64,000 bases of DNA from Myrmaecium sp. VS I D KN 1 (lineage: Eukaryota; Ascomycota; Dothideomycetes; Valsariales; Valsariaceae): assembly GCA_019775845.1 (NCBI GenBank), contig JADQAV010000036.1, positions 1 to 64,000 of the forward strand. Direction: 5' to 3'. Shown piece after piece: positions 45,219-55,457 of this stretch (within the stretch, counting starts at the first letter, position 1; every line of letters begins with the position of its first letter). The position numbers were made by a program, and so were the translations under genes. The notes beneath the pieces are model-generated. The model was not told the DNA's origin. It saw nothing but the letters and a program-made list of their open reading frames with translations, and searched no databases.

Positions 45219-47489
45219 ATGCCCACCAAATACACCTATGATCCGGACGACAGCGCCACCCCGGACGCGCCGTGGAACACCGCTTTCCTCGTATGTCTTC
45301 TCCTCTCCGCCTGTCATGCTCAGCTTTGCCCCCTTCCAATGTCGCACTGATTCACCCCTCGTGCTCTGCTTTCTCGCCTTCTTCGCCTTCTTTCGCTTCG
45401 CTTCTCGTTGTATCGCGCTGCGCTGGATCATGGCCGCTGATCCCGCCCATCCCCCTTCCAGTCCGAGCGCGACCTTTCCCTCAATATCCCCGTCAACTAC
45501 CTCACTCACCCCGGCGTCTCCCTAGCCGCCGCCTGCTTCTTCCAACACGTCTACGAGGACAGCGCCGCCGCCCATTGCTTGTCGAACCTGCTTGCCGTCG
45601 GCTTCCGCCGCTTCATCGTCGACGTCTACTGGGATCCCGGCCGAGCCGTGTGAAGCCTGTGTCCGGTGCAGATCCCGGACGATCTCTCGAGCTGGGATGA
45701 CAACACCAGCCAGGTCCAGGTCACCACGACCACCGAGGGCGCGCTGTCGAGTGCCCAGGTCACTCAGGGGGCGGTGACCACGGGCGCGCAGGCCGACGTT
45801 GACCGACGTCAGAACAGCTTGACATCCGCCCCGCCGTCAGCCTCGTCCCCAACATCAGGGTCGTCGCCATCTGCTTCCACCGCATCTGCCCTGGGCTCAT
45901 CATTCACCTCGACCACCGCCACCGCTCCGTCCAGCTCAAGCACGACTGCGACAGGGACCACATTCCCAACGGTATCCGTCGTGTCTGGCACCCCAGTTCT
46001 GGCCATCGGTCCTTACCAGTGCACCTCCACCATCCAATTCTCCCTCGTTGCCAACGTCCTCGAGTCGTTCTTCTCACAAACTCAAAACACCATCGATGCT
46101 GTCCTCACATTCCTCACCATCAACATCCATGCGGGAGCCTCCTTCACCGCGCCGGACCGTCCCGCTCCAGAACCCAGCTCGGAAGAGCTCCCGGCCGAGG
46201 ACAACCTCCTCAGTTCCGCCCTCAGCGCCAACCTCTCTACCTACCTCTACACCCCCACTATGCTCGTCAAAGAGCGCGCGAACATCAACGACACCTGGTT
46301 TTCCAGCACGGTCGCCAACCCGCCCGTCAGTGAATACATGGCCATCGAATCCCGCACGGGCAGCTTCTCCACCTCCCCGGACGGTTGGCCCAGCGAGCTC
46401 TATGTCGAACTCACCAATGCCCTCCGCATCATCGTCGGTCTCGGCTCCATCGACCCGCAGATGGCGGGCTATAATACGTCTGCCGACGACAGCATCATCT
46501 TCCCCCAAGATTACCTCGACCGTTCCACCACCGTCAACATTTCCACTGCCGATGGCGCTGTCTCATCTGGATGCATTTTCGATCCCAACACCACCTCACT
46601 GACCTCGCGAACCAACTCCTCCTTCGCCCTCTCCCCTTCCATCCTTGCCTCCGACCTCCTCACCTCCAGCGTCAGCAACCTCACCGCCTGCGGCATCTCT
46701 CCCATCCTCAACATCACCAACCTCGCGTCCACCACCGCCGACGACGACTCCAGCCCATACCAGTCCCTCTCCTACGCCGCCATCTGGTCCTGGGCGCCCT
46801 CCGAGCCGCAAGAACCCACCTCCTCCAGTTCCGCCACCGCGCTGCGCTGCGCCGCCCTGGACGCGCATTCCAGCCCCCCAGGCCGCTTCAAGGCGATCGA
46901 CTGCGGGACCGCGCTCCACGTCGCCTGCCGCGTCAACCACAACCCTTACCACTGGACCGTCAGCGACGGCACCCACGACTTCCTGACCTACGCCCCGGAC
47001 CACGACGGCGCCTGCCCGGACAACAGCTCCTTCGCCGTCCCCCGCACCGCGCTCGAGAGCCGCTACCTTCGCCTCGCCCTCGACACCTTCCTCTCCCGCC
47101 AGGAGTCCTCCTCCTCCAAGCGCGACTCCTCCTCCTCCGACACCCAGATCCTCCTCAACCTCGCCTCTCTCGACGTCACAGGATGCTGGACCGCCAGCCA
47201 AGGACCCCCGAGCGGGCGGAACCTCTCCTGCCCCTACCAAGCCGGCGCCGGCGGCGCGTCCGGCGCGGATGCCAGCCGCACCGTCACGGTCCCGACCGTC
47301 GCCGCCGTCGTCATCTTCCTCGCGGCCGTCGGCATGGTTTTCGTCAAGTGCGTGGGCGAGCGCAAGGTCAAGCGGCGCCGCCGGAGGCGCGGGGGGTATC
47401 GGGGGTTGAGGCAGAACGCTGCTGCTGCTGGCGTGCTGGAGGAGGAGGAGGGGGAGGGGAGGGGGTGGGGGGAGGGGGTGCCTAGTTAG
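45219..47489 (+). CDS. MTC6: MTC6 homologue interrupted by in-frame TGA
   Basis: Exon 1 is 45219-45290 (GTATGT donor). Exon 2 starts at 45462 after a 171-nt intron, and its frame runs to a TAG ending at 47489. The N-terminus (WNTAFL, then SERDLSLNIPVNYLTHPGVS and GFRRFIVDVYWDPG) matches fungal Mtc6, a PLC-like barrel on the lumenal/extracytosolic side. Codon 88 (45651-45653) is TGA, in frame, followed at once by SLCPVQIPDD, and the same frame then stays open for about 610 codons. The downstream part has a Ser/Thr-rich loop, many Cys and N-glycosylation sites. One transmembrane helix near residues 632-654 is followed by a very basic tail (KRRRRRRGG). Read literally, the protein would stop after 87 residues. 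A TGG-to-TGA change or base-call error, or less likely readthrough/editing, explains it. Yeast MTC6 is linked genetically to telomere capping; its mechanism is unclear. Confidence 0.8.
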
Positions 47490-48842
47490 TTTGGGATGGT
47501 TTGGGGGAAGGGGGTGGTGGATTGAGTAGGTGGGTGGAGTAGGGAAAGGGGGGAAGGGTGTCGTCGCATGTTTTTTTCTTCCTTTCTGCGTCGGCGTGTA
47601 TCTGTCCGCTTCTTCCCCTTGTCTACGCTGTTACGTTACGCGTTCGTTCTTCATGTGCAATGTACATATGTCTCTTTAATCACCCTCACGAAATGTATAT
47701 ATATACCTTTTCGTTCGTCTTTTTCCAGAGGAATATAATCCCTCCTTCCCCTTTTTTTTCTCTCTCTTTTACAGTCAAGTCTTGCGTTTATGCGATGCAG
47801 ATAATGTCATAGGGTCGACACCGGCACGGGAAACGGGGAATAGGGACCGGGAGGTACCACATTCACAGCTCAAAAAAAGGGGAAGAAAGGGGAAAAGAAA
47901 AAGGGGGGAGGAAGGATGGGATGGGATGTACATATGTCGTTTTTTTTTTTTTTTGATTCACGAAGATACACGATTGCCCCCCTCCGTTTCCATTCTAAAC
48001 AAACCGGACCCCCAACTAAAGAAAAGAAAATGAAGTAAGAAGTACGGCTGCCCGTTCTTTTCTTGCTTGTTTTGTTCCGCTGCTTCTGCTGCTGCTGCTG
48101 CTGCTGCTGCGATGTGATGCGATATGATGTGATGTGATAATCCTACATGAGAATCTCCCGGTGTTGTAGAGGAGGGATACTGATGGAAGTGATGGATGGG
48201 AGGGAACGATGATGGAGTTGGAGATGATGATGCAGATTGGGGATGGGATATGCAAGACAATTTCCAAAGAGAACCCTCCCAATAGAAACAGGAAAATGGT
48301 GAAAAGATGAGACTTATGAAGAACAAAACCCCCTCATAAAGGAAAGAAAAAATGAAAGAGGAGGATATGCACGCAAGACGCAACACGCCGAAACAAAGAA
48401 GAAAAAATCTCAAACCCAAGATCCTACGCCCCCAATCGCTACCAACCATCTCCAACGAAGAAAAACACAGAGGAAAAGAAAAACCCTTAGACCTATCCAG
48501 AGATGGGATCCGACCCATATATAACACCCACATAGACCCACCCAGACACAAACGCCATAGATGAAGGAAGGGAAAGGAGATGAAGAGACGGTGAAGGAGA
48601 AGAAAGAAAAAAGTCGGAGAAGCACGAGGAGACGGAGGGGATGTCAAGTCACGGATGTCCGTACGCGAACTAGATCCGGGATGCACACGCACACACCTCA
48701 CAACGGAGTAAGTGCAGGGAAACGGACGTGAAGGGAGTCGTTGGGTGGTAGTTGTGGTCGTGGTAATATCGCCCAAGACCCCCGAAAAAAAAGGAGGAGA
48801 AGAAAAGTACGTAAAGCCAGCGAATCCACTCCGATGCAGCGC
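47490..48842. other. Convergent intergenic region with CTG tract
   Basis: This 1.35-kb segment holds the 3' flanks of MTC6 (plus) and the PH-domain gene (minus). It has T- and A-runs (about 47750, 47940-47953) and a (CTG)8 tract at 48086-48109. A long minus-strand frame across it (47958-48776) is low complexity and has no family features. Confidence 0.5.
48086..48109. repeat. (CTG)8 microsatellite
   Basis: Eight consecutive CTG units in non-coding sequence between convergent genes. Confidence 0.9.
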
Positions 48843-51503
48843 TCAAATCGCCAACCCCGGCACCGAGCCAACACGAACCACCGCCGCAGCCGCCTCCACC
48901 ACCCCAGCCATCGGCGGCGGCGGCGGCAGTGGTGCCGTGGGCGGGGGCGCAGACGGAGGCGGCAGCGAGAGCGGGACGACGCCCGCGGTCATGACGGGCA
49001 TGGAGCGGCGGGGTTGGAGGCCCCGACCGCCACCGCCGCCGGCGCGACGGGGGGATGCGATGGATTGGGGGGAGGTCAGCGTGTTGCTGTTGCTGTTACT
49101 GGTGGTGGTGGTGATGCCGGGAGCAAAGGAGTCCGCCGTCGGCGTGGAGGGGGGTGGAGTGCGGGGGACGTTGACGGGGATAGATGGTCCGGTGGGTAGG
49201 CGTCGGGTTGTGGTTTGGGTTGGAGTGGGGACGGAGGGGAGGCGGGGGCTGGGGTTGTTGTAGGCGGCGATCGGGCGGGAGGAGGAGAGGAAGGGGGCGT
49301 GGTCGGTGCGGATTTGCATGCTGCTGGGTCGGCGGAGGCCCATGGGTTTGGAATGGCGGTTGATTTTGGTGTGCGCCAGCGTTGGTGGTATTGATGTCGT
49401 TGATTGCGTCACGGCGGGCGAGGAGGCGCTTCGGACGGTCAGGGACGGCGGATTGATGGGAAGGGGGATGGGTCGGGGGGTTAGAGAATAGCGGCGAGGC
49501 GGGGCTGACGGCTCCGACGGCCGGATGGGCACGGGGCGGAAGGAGGTTCGTTGCATGGTTGACGACCGGTTGACGGCGTATGAGGTGATGGTGCTGGGGC
49601 TTGGTAAGTTGCCAAGCGTGGATTGCGGCCTTCTTCGGGCATCAGCGGGAGGATCGGGTGGAAGAGTTCTCGGCGGCGGAGGAAGAGGCGTGCTGGAGCT
49701 CCGGAAAGGGGGCGGCGACGGCCGCGTGGATGTGATGGCCTGCCTTTCCGGTAGGTCAGCCAAGTTGGCAACCGGGCTCGGCCCATCGATCCGACTGCGT
49801 GTGACCGGACCATAGGTGGAGTGGCGCTGCGGTGTCCCAGTACGAACCCCAGCCGGTTGGTTCTCATCCGTCGGCGGAAGCGTTTGCATGGATCTCCTGC
49901 GCGCGGAACTGGGGTTCATGTGGAAAGATCTCAGGGCACTGGGCTGCCGGGGTGGATCGGGATCAGAGTGCGAGACACATTCAGATCTCGGGGACGAAGG
50001 CGATGCCGGAGAAGAACCACGAGAGGTAGGCTGCGTGACTGTGCCGGAAGCAGCGGTCGTCGATGAGATGACTGAAAGTCTGGATCCTTCGCGGAGATGG
50101 CCCGGGTAACTCTGGTCCGCGCAGTCGAGGATAGGCGTCAAACTGGGTGCTTCCATTGACTGGCGCCTTGAGCTGTTATGTTGAGAAGGTATCGAAAGCG
50201 AATCGAGGCTTGTTTTGGACGGTTGTGAGCCATTCCCAGCCCGATCTGGAGAGGCAATAATGGGAGAATCCGGAATGGATCGGACAGGCGAAACAGGTGG
50301 GAGAGGAGAGACCGGTGAAGCCAAGGAAAGGCGCGCGCCGTCAAATCGAGCGGGATCTCGTTTCACTTGATACCGATGGCTCGGTGTCTCCGGTAACGGT
50401 TTGTTCGTATGAGCTATCGACTTGACCTGCTCCGAGTCGAGCGGAATCTTCCCATTCAGCTGGTCGATCAGTTTGCGGACGGCGGTCAACCAGGAGTCCA
50501 ACTCCTCCGCTCCATTCATGACCAGCAGGAACCCGTCCGAGGCTCGCTTGGCTGCCGAACTCTGAAATCCGAGTCGGGAAAAGAAGGACCTGGGCTGGTT
50601 GGAAGCCGTCCCGTCGGCATTTGCTGCCTGACAGACCCGTAAGACCCAGTGCTTCCCTGGAATCAAGTCGCTGGCGAACGCTGCGGAGTCTGGCCCCAGT
50701 TTCAATACCTTCTCGGGCATCCGGTCGTAGTCACCCTCACTGGCGTACTGCAAGATATAGCCGGACGTGACCATGACGAACACTTTCTCCGACAAGTCGG
50801 GCGCAATCGCCGGCGAGCTGGTGGACATTCGGCCGGTGATGCTGCTCCGTCCCTTCTCGTTGGAAGGTGCCGACTCATCGCTTGTTTTTGCCGGCTGCCC
50901 TTCCGGAATGGATTTGACGGTGGACGGCGTGGGGCCGTGCTTCCTCCGCTGCGTTTGTGCGCGCAAAAGGGTCTCGGTGGACACGGAGGTGGCTTGCAGC
51001 GTGGCATATTTGACGGCTTGCGGATACGCCTGAAAGAGGGGCGGAGGTTGCCAGTGGGTCGTATCCCGTGGCCGTTTGGAGACCGAGCCCTTTGCCGTTC
51101 TTCCTCTCGACGCCGGAGCAGCGGGGACGTGAGATGGCGACGAACCGAGCGCCAAAGGTTTAAGTTTCGAGGAGGTGGTCGGCGGGGCTGAGACGGGTAT
51201 CGATTCGGGTACCGCAGGCATCGGGGAGGTCTCATGATGCCCGCGCGCTCTCTCGACGTTGGGGCGACTGAAGAGGTTGAACAGGGACAATCTCGACTGC
51301 CGGCGATCCATCATCGGTCGAGCCGGACTGATGGCGGGCGGCGGAGCATTGGTCGCCGGTGCTGATGCGGCCGGACGCGCTCGTCTCCACCGGGAAGGGG
51401 TCGGGGGCGGGGGGGTGGGCGTATCGAAGGAGGTCTGGATGGGAGGGAGGTTCTTGGTGCTGCGGCGGTCAAGCGTCGGCGTCGCTTGCTCGGTCGACGC
51501 CAT
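48843..51503 (-). CDS. PH-domain protein, Ser/Pro-rich
   Basis: Single-exon frame of 886 residues starting MASTEQATP. Residues 1-225 are Pro/Ser/Arg-rich and probably disordered, with an aromatic patch (HWQPPPLFQAYPQAVKY) near residue 150. A pleckstrin-homology domain spans roughly 235-352. Its first strand reads KVFVMVTSGYILQY, a KHWVLRV strand lies mid-domain, and the closing helix is EELDSWLTAVRKLIDQLNG. This helix carries the single invariant Trp expected of the fold. The remaining 530 residues are low complexity with many SP/TP sites, Pro runs near the end, and an Ala/Pro-rich C-terminus. Similar fungal proteins are annotated only as PH-domain proteins. Membrane or phosphoinositide binding is inferred; the partner and pathway are unknown. 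It is convergent with MTC6 and divergent from the coiled-coil gene at 53125. Confidence 0.85.
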   Translation of the reverse strand: MASTEQATPTLDRRSTKNLPPIQTSFDTPTPPPPTPSRWRRARPAASAPATNAPPPAISPARPMMDRRQSRLSLFNLFSRPNVERARGHHETSPMPAVPESIPVSAPPTTSSKLKPLALGSSPSHVPAAPASRGRTAKGSVSKRPRDTTHWQPPPLFQAYPQAVKYATLQATSVSTETLLRAQTQRRKHGPTPSTVKSIPEGQPAKTSDESAPSNEKGRSSITGRMSTSSPAIAPDLSEKVFVMVTSGYILQYASEGDYDRMPEKVLKLGPDSAAFASDLIPGKHWVLRVCQAANADGTASNQPRSFFSRLGFQSSAAKRASDGFLLVMNGAEELDSWLTAVRKLIDQLNGKIPLDSEQVKSIAHTNKPLPETPSHRYQVKRDPARFDGARLSLASPVSPLPPVSPVRSIPDSPIIASPDRAGNGSQPSKTSLDSLSIPSQHNSSRRQSMEAPSLTPILDCADQSYPGHLREGSRLSVISSTTAASGTVTQPTSRGSSPASPSSPRSECVSHSDPDPPRQPSALRSFHMNPSSARRRSMQTLPPTDENQPAGVRTGTPQRHSTYGPVTRSRIDGPSPVANLADLPERQAITSTRPSPPPFRSSSTPLPPPPRTLPPDPPADARRRPQSTLGNLPSPSTITSYAVNRSSTMQRTSFRPVPIRPSEPSAPPRRYSLTPRPIPLPINPPSLTVRSASSPAVTQSTTSIPPTLAHTKINRHSKPMGLRRPSSMQIRTDHAPFLSSSRPIAAYNNPSPRLPSVPTPTQTTTRRLPTGPSIPVNVPRTPPPSTPTADSFAPGITTTTSNSNSNTLTSPQSIASPRRAGGGGGRGLQPRRSMPVMTAGVVPLSLPPPSAPPPTAPLPPPPPMAGVVEAAAAVVRVGSVPGLAI

Positions 51504-53124
51504 CGCTGCGGTGACCGTGAGCTGTCACGAGTCGGCGTCAGGAGGTCGCATGTACGTGCGCGGTCGCGAACTGCACGTGAAACAAGAAGCAGGGCGTAGG
51601 GTCGCGGAAGGGAAGGCGGCCGGCCGAATGGGGCACGCTTGAACGGGTTCTCGCAGCACGCAGGACGGAGGGTGACACGAGTGAGGGAGGACGGCAGCAA
51701 TTGGGACCAAGTTGATCAGAGAACGTGAGGGTCGGCGCCGGTATTTGGGGGGGACAGGGAGCGTGGCCTGAGGGGGCGGTGACGGCTTTAGGGGACTGCG
51801 TCAGCTTTCCTGGGAGGAGAGAGGAGCCGTGCTGGCCTCGAAGCAGTCTCGGTGTCGGTTCCCAATGGTGGGACAGGCTGCGGGGGAGATGGTCCGAGGG
51901 AGGAGCCGAGAGCTGAAAACGGGATCCAGGGACGGAAGGCGGAAGGCGGAGGGCGGAGGGCGGAGGGCGGAGAGCGGAGGGTGGATGGCGGATACAGTTC
52001 CGCAAGGAAGGAGGGGAAAGTACGTGAAGGAGTGACGGGAAGGGAAGAAAAGTGAAGGACGAAAGGAAGCTATCGACACCACTCAGGTCGTCGTCGTCGC
52101 GCGAGACGGATGGGAGAAAGCGCGAGAGAGTCGCGGTGGATGATTGAGGGGAGGGAGATCAGTCATTTTTGAAACGCGTGCCGGGGAAGGGGGGAGGGGG
52201 TGTGAAAAGTGTGCCTGGGACAAAGTGTGCCTGGGGAAGAGAGAGCGCATGGCTGGCTTGGGCTGGGGAGGCGCAGGACGACGATGAAGGAGGGATGAGG
52301 CGGAGGAGCAGGGAAGGGACGAGAGAGAGAGCCACTTGACCCGTTTTGGGAGACGCACAGCAAGTGATCACCTTCCCGCGCTCCGTGCCTGTTCCCGACG
52401 GGTTGGGTCCGGGAACGGCCGGTGGGTACGGGGTCATTCCATTTATGAGGGATTGCCGTATGAGGTACTAGTACAGACTTGCTACTAGAATCTATGTATA
52501 GCAGTGAATCGACCACAGCTTCGTGACAGACGAGTACGAGTACTATTGCCTATTACTCCCCTATTCTATTGTGACTTACTGCATCCGTACTCCTCCACCC
52601 TTCTCTCCGGCTGGTTTGGATTCCCCATCATTTCAATGCAAGGCAAGCTGTAAATTATTTATCACCAACGGGTGCGTCACATGGATACTGGTAGGATGTG
52701 GTTACTATCACTAACTAGTACTAGCAGTACAAATAAGTTGCCGCCGGATGTTCCGCGACTGTTGAAACGGACCAATGGACCCTGAGTATCTTTGCCTCGC
52801 CTTTGCTTGCCTGCCTCATTTCGCTTGCCTGACCTGCTGCCTGACCCTGCCTGACTTCCCGACACTTCTACCAACCACCAACCACCAACCACTGCATCGT
52901 CCGCCTTTCCGTCCCCGCCGCACCCACCACCCCCCCGCCCTTCCGTACTCCAACTTCCGTCCTCCGCCTGTCCCGCCGCCTGCAGAAAGCCTATTTACCT
53001 ACCTATGATCGACAAGCTTCCAGTTCCACCATCCTTATAGCTGCCCTGACCATTCCTTCACCTCATCCATCCATCCATCCATCTACCTGTCCTCTTACCT
53101 ATCCTCTCTCTTATCCTCTCGGCC
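51504..53124. other. Divergent intergenic region
   Basis: This 1.6-kb region carries the promoters of the PH-domain gene (minus) and the coiled-coil gene (plus). A 7-nt tandem lies at 51938-51979. Near the plus-strand gene there are CT-rich sequence and CATC tetramers (about 53062-53082). Open frames here are repeat-driven, and I see no gene. Confidence 0.5.
51938..51979. repeat. GGCGGAR heptamer tandem, six copies
   Basis: Units GGCGGAA, four of GGCGGAG, and AGCGGAG follow each other without interruption, about 0.45 kb upstream of the PH-domain gene start. Confidence 0.85.
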
Positions 53125-54322
53125 ATGCCCGACCTCAACTCCCTCCCACCATCACCCTCCCCGTCACACTCGCCCGCCATCCCCGCCCCCGTCCAGATTG
53201 CATCACCCGCCGCCTCTCGACCGCGCCGCATGTCGCACTCTTCCTCTCCCCAGGCGACCCACTCGCTCGCTGCCGCCGCCGCCCTGAACGCCGGCATCCA
53301 GCAGGAAAGCACTCGACACCCTTCCCCGAGCTCCATGCGCCGCGAGGTTGACCGCGCCCGTCGTCGATCCAGCATCCGGCTTAACCTCAACCTGAACGAC
53401 CCGGCCATGCCTGGCCCCGGCGAGCTCCATTACAGTCCCTCATCCCGGACGGGATGGCCCAGTCCGCACCACGAACGAGCTCCCAGCTTGGGTGAGCTGC
53501 ACCAAGAGCTCGAAAATGAGCAGGAAGCCCAAGTGGTCAGTGACCACCCTGACACCCACCCGCCATCCACATCCTCCCCAGCTAACAACTTCTCTCCTCC
53601 GTCTCAGAACCGCCTGCTCTCCATGATCCGCCAACAGCAAGCCCAAATCGAACGTCTCCAAGCCCAAAACACCTCCGCCATCGCCGAAGACAACAACACC
53701 CCTCCATCCTCCGAGCAGCGATCCCCACTCCTCTTCCAAACCCAGCTCGCCAACGCGCCCCACACCCGCTCCCGTTCCCCCATCGCCCCGCACCATCCTC
53801 GGACGACGGGCGGGAGCTCCTACCTCGACCGGTCCCGCGGCAGCTCCCGGACCGGCTCGCCCGCCCTCCGCCCCGTCCCCACCCCGGGCAGCGACATCAC
53901 GCCCGACTGGAGTCTGGGCGCCGGACCCGCGCTCAGCAGCAGCGCCAGCAGCATGAGCCGCGACGAGAGCGCCTTCTACCAAGCCGAAACTCAAAACCTG
54001 ACCCGGGAAAACCAGATGCTGAAGCTGCGCATCCGCGAGCTGGGTACGTCATGGCATCATCATCGCCTGTAAACACAAACCGCAAGACCAGCAGCTAACC
54101 TTCCCTCTTCTTCAAACAGAACGCCAACTCGCCGACCTCAACCGGCCCACGTCCCCCGCGGCCTCCGCCCACGAACCGGCGCGTCCGTCCGGTTTGGCGT
54201 CGTCCCCCGCGCTGCGGCCGAGCAGTACGCCGACGCCTCCGGCCCAGGCCCAGGCGCAGACCTCCGAGCCCGCGCCGTCGGTGCCGTTGCAGGATGTGCC
54301 TGCGCCTGCTGCTTCTGGTTAA
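53125..54322 (+). CDS. Ser/Pro-rich coiled-coil protein
   Basis: Three exons (53125-53535, 53608-54043, 54120-54322) give 349 residues. The second intron has GTACGT and CAG ends with a GCTAACC branch site. The first is 72 nt, begins GTCAGT and ends CTCAG. It has GCTAACA about 20 nt before the acceptor; since 72 is a multiple of three, its retention would add 24 residues without a frameshift. Splicing it yields a continuous heptad-like helix (LHQELENEQEAQV joined to NRLLSMIRQQQAQIERLQAQ). A second coiled coil is near residues 265-295 (ENQMLKLRIRELERQLADL), split by intron 2. The rest is Ser/Pro/Ala-rich and basic (RRRSSIRLNLNLN). I recognise only a conserved-type fungal hypothetical; a scaffold role is speculation. 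Confidence 0.75.
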
Positions 54323-55457
54323 GAGGAGGGAGGTGGGATGGGATGGAGGGGGAAATGGGCAGTGCGGCATTGTAGATGGGCTTGCTTCATGTCATGGGCG
54401 TTATTTTTTCCTTTTTCGTGGGGTGAATGGCTTTTGGCATGGTTTTCTGTTTTTCTCTTTGTTTAACGTGTTGCAAAAAAAGCGCTGCCGGTCTGTTTCC
54501 TTGATGATGTATCCTTTGTTCCTTTTCCTTTTCCTTCTTCTGAGGGGCCTTGGTCCTTCTTTACTTTTCCGGTCCTCGGTCGTGAGGAGCGCGGGTTGGG
54601 GGTGGGGAGGTCTTTGCGGTTCGCTGCTGGGGGTGTCGCTGGGGTTCCAGCTTGCTCATGGATGGGAGGGGGCGGCAGCGGTGCAGTGCGGTGCGTAGGC
54701 GGCGGGATCATGTTTTGATTCTTTGATTTCCTGCTCTTCGTTGGCTTCTTGTTTTTTCCTTTTTCCTCCTCTCTTTTTTCTTTTTTTTTTCCCCCTTCTT
54801 TCCTCTACTAGCCTGCATCCATGTGCGTTCGGGAAGGAGTCAATCAGCCAGTCAAGTCAATCCAGTCAAGTCTCTCAAGGCAGTTTATATGGAATTAACC
54901 ACCTACTACCTCATTGTCCGCTCACCCTTATCATGGCATCACAGCCCCCCGCTCGAAGAAAGAACGTAGGGAGGTAGGTGAAAGACGAGAGGGGGGCGGC
55001 GAAAACAGTGCATACTGTACGAGACGTCGAAGAGAGATGGCCTGGATGGTGCAGTTCGAGCTTGATTAATTGCCGTCTCACATTCTTTCTCCTTTCTTTC
55101 CGCTCCACTTGCCTCGCCCCCATAAAACCACTAGTAATCCATAGAGAGATAGATTAAGAAAAAAAAAGCCATCTCAAGCAAACCACTCGCCTCACACGTT
55201 CATTCCCTATCCCCCATTCCCCATACCTATCTTACCTAACCCGCCGCCCGCTAGCTCCAGGAAGAGGATAAAAAAAGCAAAAAACAAAGAAGAACGACAC
55301 CCTCAACAAACAAGGTATCTATGCCGAACGAACAAAAGCAAACACACACAAGCGCACAAAAAAAAAAGAAAAGAAAAGAAAAGAAAAGGATAGCAAGCAA
55401 CAAAAGCAACATCTTTCCATTTTTCACTAAAACCCTCCCAGCTAAATCACCCCCCCA
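54323..55457. other. Convergent intergenic region
   Basis: This 1.1-kb segment lies between the 3' ends of the coiled-coil gene and SEC62. It has T-rich tracts (54740-54800) on one side, A-rich tracts with AAAAG units (about 55360-55390) on the other, and CAGTCAAG-type direct repeats near 54848-54872. Both halves fit 3' untranslated regions. No gene is visible. Confidence 0.55.

Noticed and set aside
45648-45671. 24-nt GT...AG segment as an intron removing the MTC6 TGA
   Set aside because: Too short for spliceosomal removal and without a branch site; it would also delete coding-like residues.
46571-47485. 304-codon plus-strand frame, Arg/Pro/His-rich
   Set aside because: Alternative-frame shadow of the MTC6 exon.
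47958-48776. 272-codon minus-strand frame between MTC6 and the PH-domain gene
   Set aside because: Phe/Ser-rich low-complexity translation of A/G-rich 3' flanking DNA that includes a CTG-repeat poly-Ala stretch.
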